DNA of 64,000 bases from Listronotus oregonensis (lineage: Eukaryota > Arthropoda > Insecta > Coleoptera > Curculionidae). Of this stretch, positions 10,580 through 23,447 are shown piece by piece. Each line of letters begins with the position of its first letter. Positions within the stretch are counted from its first letter, which is position 1. A model generated the notes under the pieces. The model worked only from the letters and a program-made list of their open reading frames with translations. It ran no database searches and was not told the DNA's origin. The translations under genes were made by a program, and so were the position numbers. The DNA lies in contig JAHBCN010002971.1 of the NCBI GenBank assembly GCA_019359885.1, forward strand, positions 1 to 64,000. Reading direction: 5' to 3'.

Positions 10580-11998
10580 CATTCCACAATAATTCGTTGA
10601 TTTTTTGTTTCTATTGTATTACAATGTGTAGACGGTCTTCTAATGAATATTTCATTTTTTAACGTTAGTTGTTTCTAATTCATGAAAAATATAAACAACT
10701 TTTAAAATTTATTTTTTTAGTTGGCTGAATGACACTACCGTTAAAGATTGAACAGGTATCCGTATCAATATTTCAGGTGTTAATGACACGGTAGAGGAAA
10801 ATTTTTTCGATTTAAACGTGCAAATGGACCATTTTAAATTAAAAAAATATCATTTTAGATCAAAAGATATACGAGGAATCGGATAATCAAATAAAAAATA
10901 TGACATTCCATTTAAAAAAAATATCAAAATGACCCCTAGCAGTTTTTTTTTGATGTTCAATTATTTTACATTAATCATTTTCGGATTCGGAGGGAAAAAT
11001 TATATATGATGGCTATTTCACTTTTTTTTTATAAAAGTATAGGTAGAGTAAAAAAGGCGGCCTGTCTAGTCCTCGTTGGATAACCCTGTACCTCTAAATA
11101 ATCTACTCATTCAGAAGCGAAGGGTGGTTAAAGCAATAGAAAATATTAAAACATTTTGAAAGTCGTTTAAAACACGCTTTTGTATTTGTTGAAAACATGA
11201 AAATTTATTTTTTTAACTTTTTTCTATTTTTTTTTTAAATATGACGACATAAGTAAATGTTATCAAGTGTTGTGGTCATCCCGTAAAAAAGCAATTGTAA
11301 TGAGTTAAAAAAAAAAATGAGCTGCCATATATTCGTGATCTTTAATGACTTTAAAATCCCAAAGTATCAAATAACATTTGTGAATAGCAAAAACTTAACA
11401 TTATTGTCTAATCTAAACAAAAGCTTATTTTTTTCTGAATTATTTTATTTTACAATGATCATTTGTTGGCCATTTTAGAGGATTTTATGTCCTTGTACTC
11501 TTTATTTGGAATATAATTCTTTAATTTAACAAAAAATCCTTTATGTAATTTATATAGACATAAATTATTACATATTGTTGAATAATGTGTCTGCTGTGAT
11601 TCATATCCATTATATTTTAGGATTTTTTACCAACATGTATATAAAAGGAAGTGGTTTTTAATATATGACGCACGTAAAAACACAATTTAAAGCATCCAAT
11701 CCAAAAAGATAGTGTTAAAAAAGGTAAAGATCTCCATAGAGCAGATCAGTACATGAGGTAATTAGGCTGTCAGTGTGTGTCAGTCAGTAAGAAATTGGCG
11801 TAGGTTGTCTTGAGTAGATTACCTCACAATAACGTACAAAAAAAAACGATATTCCCAAAATTGCATTTATTTAAACGTTTTTTCTATATTTTAAATACAG
11901 TACAGTGCATTCGTAAAGTAGATAATAAATTGGTTGAAAACTTAAAAAAAAACGCTCGAACCCATAAAGTGTGATAGCTTTATGCGCATTTTTTCGTA
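10580..11998. other. AT-rich intronic stretch, nothing recognised
   Basis: No ORF of interest and no clear inverted repeats seen; part of the 18-kb intron. Confidence 0.5.
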
Positions 11999-12000
11999 TA

Positions 12001-13456
12001 CAGGGTGTCCTGATAAGGTAGTCCTCCGGCGATATCTCGGAAACCGTTTATCGCAAAGCTTTCGGCTTAACCGATCTTGATAAACTAGGTCTTTTATCAG
12101 GGCTTAGGATACAATATTGGAATAATTAATTTATTTTTTTGTTTTATCCCTAAAGACTGATTTGTGTAAAATTTATAAATTTTGTCAATTTTTTCGAAAA
12201 ATTTAAAAGCAATGGTATTATTTTTATAGGTACATAAAAAAACATAAAAAAGTAAAAAAACTGGTGAAAACCGCATTTCGATATCTTAATTAGTTCTCGA
12301 CTTATATTCGAAAAACTGCATTAGGTACCCGTATTCTTTACTATTTTAAGTTGTCAGAACCTTATTATTTATTTTTTTATCAATTAAATAAGATCATTCA
12401 TTATTACACGGCTCGTGGATAATATTAGTGATTTATTATTATCTACGGGCTCTGGCTAATTATTTCCAGTTTCTCTTAACGGGTTGCCAAAACGTCTAAA
12501 CACTTTTTTTTTATTAAAATGTCTTTCGGGATATCTTATGCTCATGGCATATTGTCTTGCGGCAATACGGGCATTTTGAAAATTTTTAAAATAAACCGCG
12601 AGCATATCGTATGCCTCGGTGATAGAATAAGACATAATTTAAAATTACGTAATAACGATTAACAACACTACTACTACTAATAATAATAACGATAAACTAC
12701 GATAAACAAAAACTAAATTTGAAGTTATCAGGTTTGGCAAACAATGCACTTGTCATTTTTGACGTCCCTGTTTTCTGTGATTTTTGACGTCCCTGCACTC
12801 TCGATAAAAACACCGCGTTGTTTAATTGACAGCTTAAAATAGGAAAAAACACAAGTAATGAAGTTTTTCGGCAATAAGTCGGGAACTAATTAAGATATCG
12901 AAATGCAGTTTTCACCAGTTTCTTTACTTTTTTCTGTTCCTTTTAATGGGCCTATAATAATAATATTATTGTATTTAAATTTTTTGAAAAGATTGACAAA
13001 ATTTATCTTATTTATTTATTATTTTATATATAAAATCAATCTCTAGGGATTAAATCAATTAATTTTACCTATACTTTATCTTAAGCCGTGGTAAAAGCTC
13101 TTTTAAACGAGACCTAATTTATTAAAATCGGTTTTTTTTCAAATATACATTTGCTCCTCCCCCTTTCCTATATTTGACAGGTTAGAAAAAAACGTTTAAA
13201 AGAAAAAAAGTTTCCCAATTTTACGTAGCTTGTGAGGAAACTAACAACGACAAAAGTTAATTGGGCATATTTTTAAATAATCCGTGTTTTCAATTTTGTT
13301 CTTAGTTTTACGCCCTCTAGCGGTGGAATTAGAAACATCAAAATAATTTTCAGCATTTTTTCAAGGCCAGTTTTACTACAAATATTTTTTTCCGAAAACT
13401 TTGCGATGAACGGTTTCCGAGATATCACCGGAGGACGAATTTATCAGGACACCTTG
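12001..13456. mobile_element. Foldback element with transposase N-terminus
   Basis: The left end, TA|CAGGGTGTCCTGATAAG, is matched by an inverse right end at 13456 (TTATCAGGACACCTTG). Internal parts also pair, for instance 12259-12330 with 12861-12925 (ttcgatatcttaattagtt and its complement). Between the arms only the N-terminal end of a transposase is left, so this is a deletion derivative of a mariner-type element. Confidence 0.75.
12456..12635 (-). CDS. Transposase N-terminal HTH fragment, 59 aa
   Basis: A complete small ORF from ATG 12635 to TAG 12456. It reads MSYSITEAYDMLAVYFKNFQ, then ARIAARQYAMSIRYPERHF. This is the DNA-binding helix-turn-helix seen at the start of the DD41D transposases here (compare the relic at 10305 with FNERFPERP). 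The catalytic domain is absent. If expressed it could only bind DNA, but there is no evidence that it is. Confidence 0.65.
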   Translation of the reverse strand: MSYSITEAYDMLAVYFKNFQNARIAARQYAMSIRYPERHFNKKKVFRRFGNPLRETGNN

Positions 13457-14060
13457 TTTATTATCATAACAGAAAAAAAAATTCGGCAAAATATTTCGAC
13501 TTTATAGAGGTTAGGCTGGTGGTTTTGTAAAAAATGTCATGAATGAAATTGCCATAAAAGCAACAAACTTGAATAAAACAAGAGAAATATTTTGCCTGGA
13601 AAATGATTTCTAGAATGATATTCGACAAGACTATTTTACGAGAAAACGAGCCAAGTTTTAGCTAGAAATACAGTGTTTTTTGTCAGACTTATCAGACTGA
13701 TAATAGTTTTTTTTAACCTAACAAAATTTTGTCGCTTAGAAACCGTCATTTTGGTTTTGTCCCGGTAAGTTCAGGTAAGAGTTTTGCCAGTAGAAAACAG
13801 GAAAATACTTCTTGTATAAATGTTTCATAGTTTTTCATCTATTACCTTTTGAATATAACGAAAGAAATAAATGAACAACAAAAAGTTAAGAAAAATAAAT
13901 AAGTTAACTTTTTTAAATGAATCCTGTATATTTTTATTTAGAGTGGAAGGTCTATACATCCTCGTTTCCAAAAAAAACATATTTTGCTTGCATTTTGTTC
14001 AGCCGTTTTGAAAATATTTAAGTTTTTAATTAAAAATTTAATTGAAAGTTAAAATCCTCA

Positions 14061-14351
14061 TTGCCTTGGAAAACAAACGATTTTATTTGTTTATACGTTT
14101 TTTGTAAATCAGTATCTCAACGAGAAATAGGGTATGACACTCTTAGAGGGCCGCCCAATATTCCCGATTTAAATCCTGTGGATCTATTTGTGTGGGGTTA
14201 CTTAACAAATAAAATTTATTATGAAAGGCTAGAAAATATAAACATACTAGGACAAAAAATTAAAAATAAAAATCGTAAGTTACGAAAAACATTTTTATGT
14301 GCAGAGGAAATGGTGGAAGTTACGTTGAAAATTTGTAATTTATTTGGATAA
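14061..14351 (+). pseudogene. Mariner-type transposase C-terminal fragment
   Basis: The reading QREIGYDTLRGPPNIPDLNP, then VDLFVWGYLTNKIYYERL, is the third catalytic Asp motif followed by the C-terminal helices, ending at TAA 14351. Everything N-terminal of the third Asp is missing. The 5' part of the ORF, before about residue 17, is not transposase-like. Confidence 0.65.
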
Positions 14352-14546
14352 GGTCATAATAAATTATTTGTTTTTGTTAATTTTTACTAACAATTGTATT
14401 TTTAATTAAAAATTTAAATATGGTCAAAACGGCTGAATAAAAGACCAGCAAGGTATATATTTTTTAAAAGAGGATGAATAGACCTTTCATTCTAAATATA
14501 CAGGGTGTTCCATTTAAAAAAGTTTACTTAATCATTTTCTTATATG

Positions 14547-14551
<5 letters not shown>

Positions 14552-14624
<73 letters not shown>
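14552..14624. repeat. (TA)n microsatellite
   Basis: An uninterrupted run of about 36 TA units within the right arm of the foldback element. It has no counterpart in the left arm, so it expanded after insertion. Confidence 0.97.
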
Positions 14625-14630
<6 letters not shown>

Positions 14631-15616
14631 TTAATGTTCATTTGTTTCTTTCGTTATGCTCAAAAGATAACAGATGAAAAACTATAAAACTTTTATATAA
14701 GAAATTCTTTTCTATCCTTTTTTATTTATCGTGGTGGTAAGTGGGTGTCAAAATATAAATAAAACCCTGTGCAATTCAAAATAATATTTCTAAACTACTT
14801 TGAGGTTTACTCTTCATTGTCGCAACTTTTGTATATTTGCAGTCTTGGGTAAACAACTCTCCTATTTTGTTTAAAAAACTGATTGAAAAAAAATGTTAAA
14901 ATATTTAAAAAGTCCTAAAGCGTTTAAAAAAATTCGATACTGCGATTCATTAGTGTGTAATTATTATTCTAGCTTGATTACAAATTGTAATAATTTGAGT
15001 TAGATAAATGTAAAGGACGATAATTGCATAGTTAATGCCTGTTAGTTTATTAATATGCTAAAAATGTAACCTTGATATTGTATATTTGTTGTGCTTGACC
15101 TAGAAACCTTAGATGGAACATCCGTTTAAACGTAACGTACATACAATTTGGTTAAGTAGCAGGAATACTGATGCATTAAGAGATTTTGATGGTTAAAACT
15201 GCAGTAAACTTTAGAGGGTGCCCAGTGCCCAGTGAGCGCACGATTTGAGAAATCAACTAATCTCATCTCGTCTTGCTGGAATATATTTTACAATAAATGT
15301 CCCTATTTGGCACATAATACTTGACATAACCATTAAGAGTTGTACAGTAATCAGGATAAACTTATTAATAATTACGCATGCCAGTATTTTTATAAAACAG
15401 AAATATCAATATGAAGACGAAACATAAAAAAATAAATTACGTATTATTAATGCCGCCGAAAGTCTCTCGAGGTCTGTCCTAGAGAGACAAGAGGTTCTCC
15501 TCAAAAACTATGACGCACAATAACAAAAAAAGTATGACCTTAAACAAAAATATACTAAATTTGGGAGAATTACCATAGCTAATATGTAGTTACCATCTTT
15601 GATGGTCCTATTCTAA

Positions 15617-15815
15617 CTTCCGGTTTACTTACTTTACGTAACTTTTTTTTTTAAATACCACCCTATATATTTTTCTAGTCTATCAGATTCGCCTAATAGT
15701 TCCCTTTTAAACCATCGGTTGGAAAGATAACCTTAAGACGAATCTGACAGGTTACAAAAAATACAGGGTTGTATTTAAAAACATAATAATAATTGCTTCC
15801 GGTTAAATCGGAAGT
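15617..15815. repeat. Short inverted-repeat element
   Basis: A left half with ctatcagattcg and a right half with cgaatctgacag are inverted copies, as are the flanking tttaaataccaccct and agggttgtatttaaa. About 200 bp, non-coding, MITE-like. Confidence 0.55.
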
Positions 15816-16209
15816 CGCAAAATAAATTGTTAAGTCCTATAAAAGGCCAATTAATCGCTACAGAAACATAGAATATATAGAATTATATATTTGTAAATAA
15901 GAAAGTAATCAGGTGTTACATATCCGCTGGGTCACCCAGTATAGCAAGACACTATAAAATTAGGTTTTTAAGTGGTATAGTGATCGGTTATAAAACAGAA
16001 GAAGTTACACTTACCCTACCAAAAATGCCCAAGAGTTAAAAAAACATTCTAAATACATCCAATAACCGAATAAAATAAATGAGTTGTCAAAATGTTGATA
16101 TATAAATTCATAAAAAATGTTAACCGAATATGTCATTTTTAAATATTTCATTTTTTTACAGCTGATCACTAATCAACTAAAAAAGTCATTTTTATAGTGC
16201 CTGACTATA

Positions 16210-16956
16210 CAGTGTGACCATTTAAGTATGCAAAATATGTGATTTTTTTTTAAATTAATTGCACAGTTAAAATACAAATATTGCTAAAAGTTGGTGCGAT
16301 AATCATATTAGGTGCACTTAGATACAGGGTAGGTCAAACATTTAAAATTTGTACAAGAATAAATTACTCTTATTTTAGAAAATTTAGCAAAATTTTATAA
16401 GGAGAATGATGCCTAAATATTAAAACATGGCCTCCTAAGAATAGTTTTTTTTAAAACCTTTAAAATTTCTCTATTTTTTTTAATATTCACCCTAAACGCT
16501 CTCATAAATTATTCAAAATTAAATCAATTTTGAATAATAGTTAATGTTGCCTTTCCGGCTAACGTTAACTGTCTTGGAGAAGGCATTTTAAATCTAATAA
16601 ACTTAATTAGCAAAGTATGATTATCCGAGAAAGAAAAATTGTCACCAAACTGTCATAATGTTTAGTTTTAACCCTCATTTGTTTTTTTTTTGTGTTTTAT
16701 CATTTAGGCATAACTTTTAATTCCGCAACAACTCTTCTTTATAATATTTTGCTAAATTTTCTGAAATAAAGGTACTTTACTCTTATACAATTTTTTAATT
16801 TTTTGACCAACCCTGTATGCTGTTTGACTTGCAACCATTCTAAGTACACCTAATATGATTATTGAATATGCATCAACTTTCGGCCATATTTGTATTTTGA
16901 TTGTGCAATTAATAAAAAAAGAATCCCAAATGTTGCACACTTAAATGACCACACTG
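16210..16956. mobile_element. Miniature element, CAGTGTGACCATTTAAG TIR
   Basis: A 747-bp element flanked by TA on both sides, starting CAGTGTGACCATTTAAG and ending with the inverse. The arms of about 190 bp pair well, including an internal TACAGGGTAGGTCAAAC at about 16323 against its inverse at about 16800. No transposase remains. Confidence 0.85.
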
Positions 16957-16959
16957 TAT

Positions 16960-19147
16960 ATCAAAAATAAATAAATAAATTTGCACGTTTTTCAGTAATT
17001 AAAAAAAGAAACAATATTTCTTATTCGTTATTTACATAACAAGGAAGGAAACGGCCTGTTTTCCTCCCGCGGATAATATGGTGCACTACGCCAAGGGGGA
17101 AGCATTAAAATCCAAGGGAGGAATGTATATGAGTTTTTCCACTACTTTTCATTTAAATTTTTAAAAACTATCCTTGAATTTTGTGTTCTATTATTAAATT
17201 GTGGTTTTGATTTTTTTGGATAAACCCCTGTATTAAAAACTTGTCAAAGTATAACATAAGATTTTAAATCACTTAAAACATTGACATTAACAAGACATAA
17301 ACTAACTGGCATGCTTGGCTGGAACAGGGAGGTAAAGTGCTGTTTTCTACCCTTATTCAGGAGTTGAAAACGGTATTTTTTAAGAAGGTAGTAGATTTTT
17401 TTTTACCGCGCTCTACAGGCTGTTTCAGGCAATTTCGAATTTAACCTGCGTTTTTAAATTTTCGGCTTTGCACAAACCTAATCTATAATGTGTATCGTTA
17501 TAAAGATGGCTAATCATTTACAAAAATATGCCCAACTTTCTTGCTTTTAATAACCACACCTGTCCACACTTCGCTATTAATCAACCTGCTGTCACCGAAT
17601 TACGTTTTGGCACTCTACGTTTTTAACCTTTACAAAATGCATTTAAAACTACAAATATTAATTTATATTTTGAGTATGTGCCAATTTCCAGCATGCACTT
17701 ATCCTTGTTCCAGTTTTAAGCTGGATTATTTTTCCTCTGACCAAGTTAAGTTGTTAAAGTGATAGCCTGACCCGAATTATTATGTACTTTTAACATTATT
17801 GCGTTAATAGCTGTTCTTAGATTATTTTTTACTAACACCGTCGCAAGATTAAAAAAAAAAACGTTTTTAAAGAAATTTAATGTACACATCTACTAAAGCG
17901 GTAAACATTTTATCTGTACACTTTAGCATTACCAACAAAACATGTTAATAATTGCACTTTAACGCCATTTTCTAAGATTTGCTATAAACTCATTTCTTAA
18001 CCTCGTTTTTTTACAAAAAGGCAGTAAATTGTTTTTTTTTTCGTATAATAGAAGGTAGCATGTAACAAAAAGTTTTTAACTCTCATAAAGGCCTAGAGAA
18101 TCGCTTAAGGATGGGGTTTTCCAATGTAAATACTCTGGATCGACCGATACCGATGTTGGTATATTGGCAGCTGCTGCCGATTATAGGTATCGAGTAGTCT
18201 CGGCAGGAAAATTGCCGATACATCGGCAAATATAAATAAAATCAAAAATTGTGGACTTTTTTGCGCATATAAAACATAATAATATAAATTTTTGCAATAG
18301 AACAGTAACTTTTTGATTTCGTAAAACGGCTTTCCTTAAGAGTTAAATGAAATTGAAATATAGGGTTAATAAAAGTGCCTTTTATCTAAAAAAAAAAGGA
18401 TTTTTTTATCGTCAGTGAAACGAGATATTAACAATCAAATTGTGCATAATTAACATTGTCGATATCGGTCATGTACAAAAGACATGCATTCATTTCGGAA
18501 TATCTCGAAAACGGTTCTTACGACTTTTTTTTAAAACTAATGCAATATAAATCAGAGTATTAAAAAATTAAAAAAAAAAAACTGAATTTTTTGATGAATA
18601 TAAAACATGCACTTGAACTCTAAATGACTAATTCATTTAAAGTTATAATTTTTTTAATAATACTTTATTAATTGATTTAATTTTTTAATATTATAATGTA
18701 AAAACACCAACATTTCAGCTCTTTTTGCATATAGTCTCTTTCTTTTTTATAGGCTCCTAATTATTTATGTAAAAAAAACGAGTAAAAAAAAGTAGCCAAC
18801 TTTAAAAGTTCATATTTCGTTTACTACAAAACCTAAAGACGTTTACCAAAAACTGTTTTAAAGAACATATTAACAGCTTTTTGCTTTGTTCGGCAATACC
18901 TACATTCAAATTCACGTGGAAAAAAGTTATTTGAAAAAATTTGAAAAATAAAAAAATACTTTTTTTTTGCTTAATTTTTTGAACATATTTTATTATTCTT
19001 GTTAAAAAAAAATTTTTAGGCAATTTTTCTGTTAACGTATGTGTACAAAAAGTGCATAGAATTAGGGTTAAAATTAAAAAAAAAAACTGAAAAATGAAAG
19101 AAAAAATAATTCCTAAAATTTTGTACACGTATTTTTGGGACACTCTG
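16960..19147. other. AT-rich stretch with one element end
   Basis: Apart from the CCGAT cluster, only a single element end is evident: read on the minus strand, TACAGAGTGTCCCAAAAA at 19147, with AT-rich text behind it. No partner end was found. The long minus-strand ORF at 18802-19143 is Phe/Leu/Ile-rich low-complexity translation, not a gene. Confidence 0.4.
18110..18240. repeat. Cluster of short CCGAT/ATCGG repeats
   Basis: Within 130 bp there are several direct and inverted copies of ccgata/tatcgg words (cgaccgataccgatg, gccgatacatcgg). Such clusters often lie near the ends of hAT elements, but no terminal repeat or target duplication was found here. Confidence 0.35.
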
Positions 19148-19847
19148 TATTACTAAAACATAAACACTTACTTGTGCAATTAAATATCATTATTTGGTTA
19201 TTACACAGTTGTGAAACCCAAAGACGTTAAAAATACAGACGCCTTTTTTATATTTATACTGTTTCAGAACAAAATAAACCAGTAACTACAATTGTTTTCC
19301 TGATATGAATATTCGCCAACACTGGTTTGACATTGGCAACAGCGCACTGTACGCGCGGATGTACTAATGTTGTCAAATGCCAGCTTATTTAATTTTGGTT
19401 ACTTGTTTACATACACAATAGGCCCAATCTGAGGATTTCAAAAAATATTAAATTCGTGGACGTTCATTACACAGTGAATCGAGCCTTAAAAAACTTTCTG
19501 ATAATAACCGAATTTGGAATTTGAACTTTACGGTAACAAAGGTTTAATATTTCCTTCTTGTGTCAAAAAAGTTAAAATCTATGGTTATTTTTTTTACTGA
19601 AACCAAAAATAAAAAGGGATGTAATACTTTACATAAATAATTTAAGGGGGATAGCCACTATGAAGGCCGAAACAATGAGTGATGTTCGGGCATTTTTTTT
19701 TGACGGGAAAATTATTAAGGAATTTGGGGATGTTTTTTTTTTAATTTTTAAGTGCACATTGAGTATAGTTTTTACAAATTTTTATAAAAAAAATCCCCCT
19801 CCAGAAAGACATTGGTTATTTCGCCTCTAGCGTTACTGAGGTAATGC

Positions 19848-20505
19848 GGGGCTCTGCCGTGGTGGACTATTACTTCCCTAGCTCCAAACAGAAAACGGAC
19901 AAAACCGCTTTCGCATAGGAAAAAAGTGACAAAGGTCACAGGTAGACAAGGGTGCGCCGACCGGAACGGGTGAATTCGTTTCGAAAGGTGCCCCTGAAGT
20001 CACAGGCGCTTGTTTCACGGGGAAGGGCTAATCCATCCCGAACAAGCAGGTGCTTAGGAAGGGATCCCTGAATCCAAACAGAATGCGGACAGAACCGCTT
20101 TTATTGGGAAAAGGGTTCCCTGGCTTCAAACAGAAAGCAAATAGAACCGTTTTCATAGGAAAAGGCCGGAGATACGGCCTCAAAAGGTACATCTGCTTCC
20201 TGTAACAAGGACCTGGTACTCCTGGTAGCTACCCACGTCACTATACCGGGAGAGGAGGGCATAACCGATCTTATCCTCTGCTCGTCAACTTTCCAGAAGA
20301 CAGGGACATCAAAACACAAATTGTGCTCGTGTCCGGTAGCGGCACGAGTAAAGGAAGATGAAAGGGCTCTCTCCCAATTTGATCTCGGATTCATTAGAAG
20401 TTTGATCCTATTGGAAGAAATATAAATAGGTGTGAGCCATAATAGACCGAGCGGCGCGGTGGAGGGCGAAAAAAGTTTACTCACTTTAAACCTAACCTAA
20501 CCTAA
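19848..20505 (+). repeat. CCTAA-tailed interspersed repeat, copy 1
   Basis: From about gttactgaggtaatgcgggg to the tail cctaacctaacctaa at 20491-20505, this copy matches the repeat at 34338-34997 in the same orientation (shared words include ggggctctgccgtggtgg and ggacacgagcac on the minus strand). It is markedly GC-richer than its surroundings. A minus-strand ORF (20484-20101) has a block shared by both copies (PLGLLWLTP, TGHEHN), but no known domain was recognised. The 5' edge is approximate, and this copy may be 5'-truncated. Confidence 0.7.
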
Positions 20506-21489
20506 AGTAAGGATTATAGGGTAATTTGGCAACATAGTTTCTTTGTGACACCATTTATCAAAGACTGCATGTTACTTGAGTTAAAAAAATCAATATTTTC
20601 TATACTTATACTATTTCTATTTACCGTAAGTTTTCGCACCTGTACAGGGTACAGGTTATTTTTATTTCTGTATCTATCTCTTTTCCTCTTAATCAAGCTG
20701 TAGTGGTAAAAGTCAATAGAATCACCTATACATAGGGCTTCAAATCTGTGTGTTGTAAAGTTAATGGATTTGACGTTTCCAAAAATCTGTCGTCGTTGTT
20801 TCCTTCGCCAAAGTATTGTAGTGCTAACACAAATATTTACACATCAGAAGTTAACAGATGTTAGTTATTATCTTAGAAGAGATTATACTTGTCTAAACAT
20901 AAACCTTTTTAAAGATTAATTGTGTCAACATGTATGAGAACACAGTCGGGTGCACGGATTAATTATACAGGCATCAAGATTTAACAGTAATTTAAAAGGC
21001 AGGCAAATATTTTAATTACTATAATATAACTCTACTAGTTGTAAACAATAATTAATGAATGTAAACAAAAATGAGTCTGAGATAGTTAGAGTGAAAGTAG
21101 GCAACTACTGTAAAGGGGGACATATAATTAGGACCTTTTAGGTAAGGTTGTTTTCAACATGAATACTTTGTAAAAAAAAAACTTTTGTTATATTATATCT
21201 GACAAAAACAAACCAAAGACGTCACAGAATACAGGGAATCGGTGACCTATTCACAGCTCAGTCTATCGACCACCGATTCTAACGCTCGGCTATAACGATA
21301 TAAAGACAAAATAGGTAGATATAGCAGTGGGGTACGCGTGCTTAAACTTAAGCCATGATTGTAAGAAGTCCCATATTAAAGTAGAGAAAATATTTATTTT
21401 GATGTCCGAACAACATACATCCTGTAATAAGCGCTGTCACAGATGAATCTATGTTGCCAAACGTATTCCCACGATCCTTTGGCGCGTAA

Positions 21490-22500
21490 AACTGAACTTT
21501 TTTTTTTATCTTGGGACAGTCTACGAGGGCTGATGCCTAAGTACTAACTTACAGTAGGTGTCTTAAGTGTGGTAAAAGAAAGTTTTTTTACATGGGACTT
21601 CAATATTTGGAGATTGGGAGGAGTAGGAAAAACTAAACTGTAAAAGGATGCATGTAAGTTGCTGTACGTGTTGCTCTGTTGGGAGGTGCCAGAGAAGGAA
21701 TTCTACTAGCCAACTCATCTGAGCAGAAGCCGTGAAATTACCTATAGAAGTCGACAGATCTCCTACAGCTCGACGGTGGGCAAGAAGAGGAAGCCTTTCT
21801 GTGAGTGTGAGATCATTAATAAGATGAACGGCTCTTCTTTGAATGAAGTCCAGACATGAAAATAATATTCTAAAGAGGGTCTGATTTGGGATACATACAG
21901 AATATACAGATTCGAAGAAGAGAAATACTTTCTGGCTCGAAAGAGGAATCCAAGCTTTCTTGAAGCTGCCGAGGCTATGGATGTAATGTGTTTGTGCCAG
22001 TTGAGGTTATTCTCAAAAGTAACGCCGACCAGATTAAACGGCTCTTTGTTTAACAGAACTTGGCCGCTCATAATATGTAACGGATGAGCATTGGCAGATT
22101 TTTTTCGCGACAGCAAACACGACTGCGTTTTCAAGGCATTAATCTGAACAAGATTTTTTTCGCCCAAATCCAAGATAAGTTTGAGGTCTTGTGAGAGAGA
22201 TATCTGCATTGACCTGCGTTTGTTTTCCAAATTAGAATTACATGGTGGCTTAAGACATTGAATACTAGAGTGGAGGGTACTATCTTCAGCAAAACTATAA
22301 ATGGGATTGATTGCGGAAGAGAGAAGTTCGTTAATGTGTAGAAGAAACAGCGTGGGTGCCAGCACTGAGCCCTGGGGCACCCCAACATTATTTTGGTAGA
22401 AACTGGAAGAATGACCATCTACAGTAACTGATATATGTCGTAAAGAAGTTATGAATCCTGAATTTAGACAAGCAAGATCGATTCGCGAAGGTCGAAAACC
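21490..22500 (-). pseudogene. LINE reverse transcriptase fragment, CR1/jockey type
   Basis: On the minus strand the text PQGSVLAPTLFLLHINELLS, then FAEDSTLHSS, ALKTQSCLLSRK, NNLNWHKHI, LGFLFRARKYFS and YVSQIRPSLEYY covers the central palm to thumb of a non-LTR reverse transcriptase. The usual active-site (Y/F)ADD is FAED, so the first catalytic Asp is replaced. Frame changes occur near 22130 and near 21790. Past these, HRRAVGDLST continues the C-terminal end. The 5' part of the ORF is missing beyond 22500. Related copies lie at 26.3, 39.8-43.3 and 56.0 kb. Confidence 0.8.
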
Positions 22501-23237
22501 TTTTACCCCAAATTTTCAGCGAGTACTGAAGAAATATTTTCAATGAAAATATGGTTTATTTTTTAAGCAAATTTGGTTATTTAATATCCCGTAAACGACA
22601 CAAAAAAAAGTTTGCAGTTATGTATAACTTGACATGCACTTTAAAAATACTTTTAAAAAACTGGGGTCCTGATAAAAAAATCACCAATAACGTCATATTT
22701 CAAATTTGGTACATACTGAATAATTATTCCATTCATAGACAAACGCGCGACTAAACATACTAATTGAAGGTCCGAGCATTTTTCCAAAAAACATAATTTA
22801 TTTTTGGTTTATTGAATTAAAATTTTGTAGAAAAGCCAAATAGATAATTATGTCTAGTTAAAGGAGTTTTATATGTGTAAGACATTCCATTACTTCCTAA
22901 ATCTTTTTTAATATCATCAGGTTTCTGTGGCCTATTAAAAATGCATTTGGAAGGGCATCATTGCTATTGCTGCTTTTAGGTCCAGGTTTTGTTATATTAA
23001 ATTCACATATTTTAAATTAAAAATTATTTATATTATTAATTTTATTGTTTAGAAGCGTTGGTACTTGAACTGTAAAACATGGTACTTGTTTAAGAACAGA
23101 AGAACTCTCATAGCTTTGATGTCTTTTTAAAATTTGTTTACAATGATTCTGTAAATGATTTAAAAGTCGCATACCGACAGGTAAAGTACTTGGCTTTTTA
23201 TTATACAGTGCTTTCATTTCAAAACGAACCACCCATA

Positions 23238-23385
23238 TCCCGGGTTGCACAAAAGGTAATCAAGGTTTAGAATGTATAACAGAACGTTATGTCAGTGTTA
23301 TTCATTGGTTTTAATAGGCAACCTGTCAAAATCTGACATTTCGTTAAACATTCAAAGTACTAATCATGTTTTCTGCAACCGGGTA
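23238..23385. mobile_element. 148-bp MITE nested in the left arm
   Basis: It begins TCCCGGGTTGCAC and ends with near-inverse TGCAACCGGGTA. It interrupts the left outer arm exactly where the right arm reads on without a gap, so the empty site is visible in the same window. The duplicated target is TA or ATA. Confidence 0.75.
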
Positions 23386-23447
23386 TAAATATCTTAAAAA
23401 AAAAAACACTCACCAAAAAAACAAAGAAACACGTCGATTTAGATATA

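Larger units (their letters stand above)
13799..14715. mobile_element. Foldback element with transposase C-terminus
   Basis: The outer arms pair: 13799-13890 with about 14635-14715 (catagtttttcatct and its complement). Inner arms around 13922-14020 and 14400-14510 pair as well, including an internal TA|CAGGGTGTTCCATTT end at about 14508. A (TA)n tract has expanded in the right arm only. A transposase fragment lies between the inner arms. Confidence 0.7.

Noticed and set aside
15440..15520. Hairpin-like gtctctcgagg ... cctagagagac as a terminator or tRNA
   Set aside because: Stem too short, no cloverleaf and no Pol III boxes seen.
18802..19143. 113-codon minus-strand ORF rich in Phe, Leu and Ile, looking like a membrane protein
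   Set aside because: It is translation of A- and T-runs next to an element end; no start context, no conserved pattern.
20101..20484. 127-codon minus-strand ORF as a gene
   Set aside because: It lies in a retroposon-like repeat whose orientation, judged by the tail, is plus; the similar reading in copy 2 is shorter and may just reflect shared repeat sequence.
20491..20505. An internal telomere array
   Set aside because: Only three CCTAA units, at the end of a dispersed repeat; it is that repeat's tail.
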